This document shows positions 62,219 through 64,000 of a stretch of 64,000 bases of DNA, one piece after another. The position numbers and the translations under genes are program-made. Source of the DNA: an uncultured Colwellia sp. (GTDB taxonomy: Bacteria > Pseudomonadota > Gammaproteobacteria > Enterobacterales > Alteromonadaceae). Each line of letters begins with the position of its first letter. Positions within the stretch are counted from its first letter, which is position 1. The stretch covers positions 1 through 64,000 of the forward strand of contig CAJXQI010000023.1 in assembly GCA_913058395.1 (NCBI GenBank), in the 5' to 3' direction. Below the pieces are notes generated by a model. It was not told the origin of the DNA and did not search any database. It saw nothing but the letters and a program-made list of their open reading frames with translations.

Positions 62219-64000
62219 ATGATCAAATCAATGCATCTAAATACAATGAGTCTAGATAGCTGTATAACTGTTCTCAAGAAACCTGTTTTTATTTTCACAC
62301 TTTTAGGGGCATTAGCATGTACTAGCTATGCTGAAGACGGCGCTAACACATTATATGAAAACGCTTTAATTGCCTTTCAAAGTCAAGAAATAGATACTTC
62401 CATCATTCACCTTAAAAACTCTTTAAAACAGCAAGCAGACCACCTTCCTTCACGTATATTGTTAGCGCAAGCCCTTTTAGCACTCGGTGATGGAGCATTA
62501 GCAGAGATAGAATTAAATAAAGCAAGAGCCTATGATGCGGATAAAAACCGTTTAGTTACACTTTACGCTCATGCATACATATTACAGCACAAATACGATG
62601 AAGTAATGCGCGTAACAGAAGCAGGAAGTAGAGGAAAAAAAATTGAAAGTGAGTTGCTGATTTATAGAGGGCAAGCACAAATAGGACAAAAACTTTACCG
62701 GTCCGCTGACAGTACTTTTACTGAAGCATTAGTTTTATCGCCTAAAAGCCAACTAGCACTTATTGGCCGTGCTCAAATTGCTTTGATATCATTAAAGCCC
62801 TTAATCGCCTTACAATATGTAGAAAAGTCTTTGGCTAGCACAAAACCTTTCATCAATGGTTGGATTTTTAAGGCTAACATTCTGTCTCAACTTGGTGAAA
62901 AAGAATTGGCATTAGACGCTATTAATAAAGCGTTAACAATAAATGAATCACATATGGCCGCTCGACTAACTAAAGCCATGCTACATATAGGCATGCAAGA
63001 GTACGCAGTTGCTGAGCCGCATGTTGATTTCATTCTTAATGAGATACCAAATGAACCAAGAGCAGGTTATTTAAAAGCCCTTATCAACGCAAGTTCAGAG
63101 AGCTCATCAGAAAAGTCAGGCCAAAGTAAATTGACCGAAGTTATTGCAACATTAGCGGCAGTTCCTGATGAGATAATGAAAAACACCCCTGACTATTACT
63201 ACTTAGCCGGCTTAACTAATTTTCAATTCGGTAATTTTGATGATGCTATAAGGTATTTGGAGAAGTACCTGACTTATGTTGAATTCCACCTAGATTCTGT
63301 CGTTATGGTAGCAAAAATTAATTTGCAACAAGGCGATACAACAACCGCTAAGAATCTTTTAAAAAAGGCAAACTTAGCACACCCTAATAATCCAAATATT
63401 TTAACTATGCTAGGTATGACCTATTTGCAATTAAAAGATGCAAACCGAGCCGAGGTTTATTTTAAACAAGTGTTAAAAATGTACCCAAACTCAGAAGTAG
63501 GCATCAGTAACTTAGCTCGTAGTAAAATGCAATCTGGAGAGTATAAATCTGCAATTGATGCTTTACTTAGCATTAAAAACAATGAAGTAGGTAACGTTCA
63601 AATAAAGTTACTACTAATTGATTCATATGAAAAAAACCAATCATTTGATAAAGCCATATCTGTAGCAACTGAGTTGACGATACAATTTCCAGAAGAGAGC
63701 TATTTTCAGCAAAGGTTAGGCTCACTACATGGTTGGAATAAAAATTTTCCTGCAGCAAGAGAAGCATTTCAAAAATCCTTGTTACTGGATGCATCAAATG
63801 TTTTAGCTGTAGTACATTTAGCAAGAATGGATATTCTAGAAAATAAGAATACACAAGCAAGAACCTTCCTTAATGAACAACTCAAAGCTTTCCCTAAAAA
63901 TGCCTTAATAATGGCGGAAATTTCTGATTCTTTATTGATTGAGAATAAAAATTCTGAAGCACTAGTGTGGATAGAAAAGGCAAATGCACAAGTACCGAAT
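62219..64000 (+). CDS. prsT: PrsT-like TPR protein of the PEP-CTERM system, 3' end beyond window
   Basis: An open frame of 594 codons from ATG 62219 runs off the window end without a stop; other in-frame ATGs at 62231 and 62246 are possible, as no strong ribosome site is seen. A signal segment (PVFIFTLLGALACTSYA, cleavage before EDG, or a weak lipobox at Cys34) is followed by about fifteen TPR units, e.g. LYENALIAFQSQEIDTSIIHLKNSLK, ILLAQALLALGDGALAEIELNKA, LTMLGMTYLQLKDANRAEVYFKQVL. This is the layout of PrsT, the TPR protein in exosortase/PEP-CTERM loci; PrsT proteins are about 900 residues. The nearby PEP-CTERM gene supports the call. Confidence 0.78.
   Translation, partial: MIKSMHLNTMSLDSCITVLKKPVFIFTLLGALACTSYAEDGANTLYENALIAFQSQEIDTSIIHLKNSLKQQADHLPSRILLAQALLALGDGALAEIELNKARAYDADKNRLVTLYAHAYILQHKYDEVMRVTEAGSRGKKIESELLIYRGQAQIGQKLYRSADSTFTEALVLSPKSQLALIGRAQIALISLKPLIALQYVEKSLASTKPFINGWIFKANILSQLGEKELALDAINKALTINESHMAARLTKAMLHIGMQEYAVAEPHVDFILNEIPNEPRAGYLKALINASSESSSEKSGQSKLTEVIATLAAVPDEIMKNTPDYYYLAGLTNFQFGNFDDAIRYLEKYLTYVEFHLDSVVMVAKINLQQGDTTTAKNLLKKANLAHPNNPNILTMLGMTYLQLKDANRAEVYFKQVLKMYPNSEVGISNLARSKMQSGEYKSAIDALLSIKNNEVGNVQIKLLLIDSYEKNQSFDKAISVATELTIQFPEESYFQQRLGSLHGWNKNFPAAREAFQKSLLLDASNVLAVVHLARMDILENKNTQARTFLNEQLKAFPKNALIMAEISDSLLIENKNSEALVWIEKANAQVPN

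Noticed and set aside
63573-63860. minus-strand frame of 95 codons
   Set aside because: It lies wholly inside the PrsT-like TPR coding frame on the other strand.
1-64000. CRISPR array, prophage, rRNA genes
   Set aside because: No regularly spaced repeats of 20-40 bases, no phage structural genes and no rRNA sequence were seen.

Overview
The window looks like chromosome from an AT-rich marine gammaproteobacterium of the order Alteromonadales, most like Colwellia or Thalassotalea (Colwelliaceae). This rests on recognised families: proline-tRNA ligase, AlaA and YfbR of gammaproteobacterial type; DUF3718, DUF2959 and DUF2750 proteins common in that order; TonB-dependent receptors; and PEP-CTERM proteins. 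The genus is an inference; no 16S rRNA is present.

Layout. 1-9,100: the 3' end of a tRNA-Val, a DUF3718 secreted protein behind an rRNA-type promoter, an S4 RNA-binding protein, an EamA exporter with a GNAT acetyltransferase, a Kelch protein, proS, an LRAT/NlpC-like cysteine protein, alaA and yfbR. 9,100-15,000: small accessory genes (DUF1835, a 60-residue protein, a PqiA-like protein, a P-loop kinase, glutaminase), then a scar where an IS5-type element remnant lies between a truncated DoxX-like gene and an orphan gene 3' end. 15,000-30,400: an RlhA-like U32 protein, a VOC protein, a lipoprotein hydrolase, an overlapping DUF2975-XRE-outer-membrane-protein operon, a TonB receptor behind a perfect 17-bp palindrome, an OafA-type acyltransferase, a YedK/HMCES protein, a PEP-CTERM protein, a FemAB-like acyltransferase and a DUF938 methyltransferase.

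30,400-52,500 is the most interesting part: about twenty minus-strand genes and a divergent LysR regulator forming an acyl-CoA catabolic island. It holds an acyl-CoA ligase, a thiolase, MaoC hydratase, three SDRs, two acyl-CoA dehydrogenases, an ACAD10/11-type kinase next to its dehydrogenase partner, an Old Yellow Enzyme, a CurA-like enone reductase, a patatin, a molybdopterin oxidoreductase with a haem protein, a DUF1295 membrane protein and a MoxR/VWA pair. Two far-apart promoters (about 43.2 and 51.4 kb) share a 21-bp identical block, the same -35/-10 hexamers with 17-bp spacing, and upstream half-sites at the same 32-bp spacing. They divide the island into two transcription units probably under one regulator. 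The gene set suggests breakdown of 4-hydroxy, keto or otherwise oxidised acyl chains; this is inference.

52,500-64,000: a 7TM-GGDEF-EAL signalling protein (degenerate GGDEF), a two-gene ABC exporter, a DUF748 AsmA-like protein, a DUF2959 lipoprotein with a small membrane protein, a second PEP-CTERM protein, and the first 594 codons of a PrsT-like TPR protein of the PEP-CTERM/exosortase system. Both PEP-CTERM genes have a sequence fitting a sigma-54 (-24/-12) promoter at a suitable distance. No CRISPR array, prophage or rRNA gene was seen.
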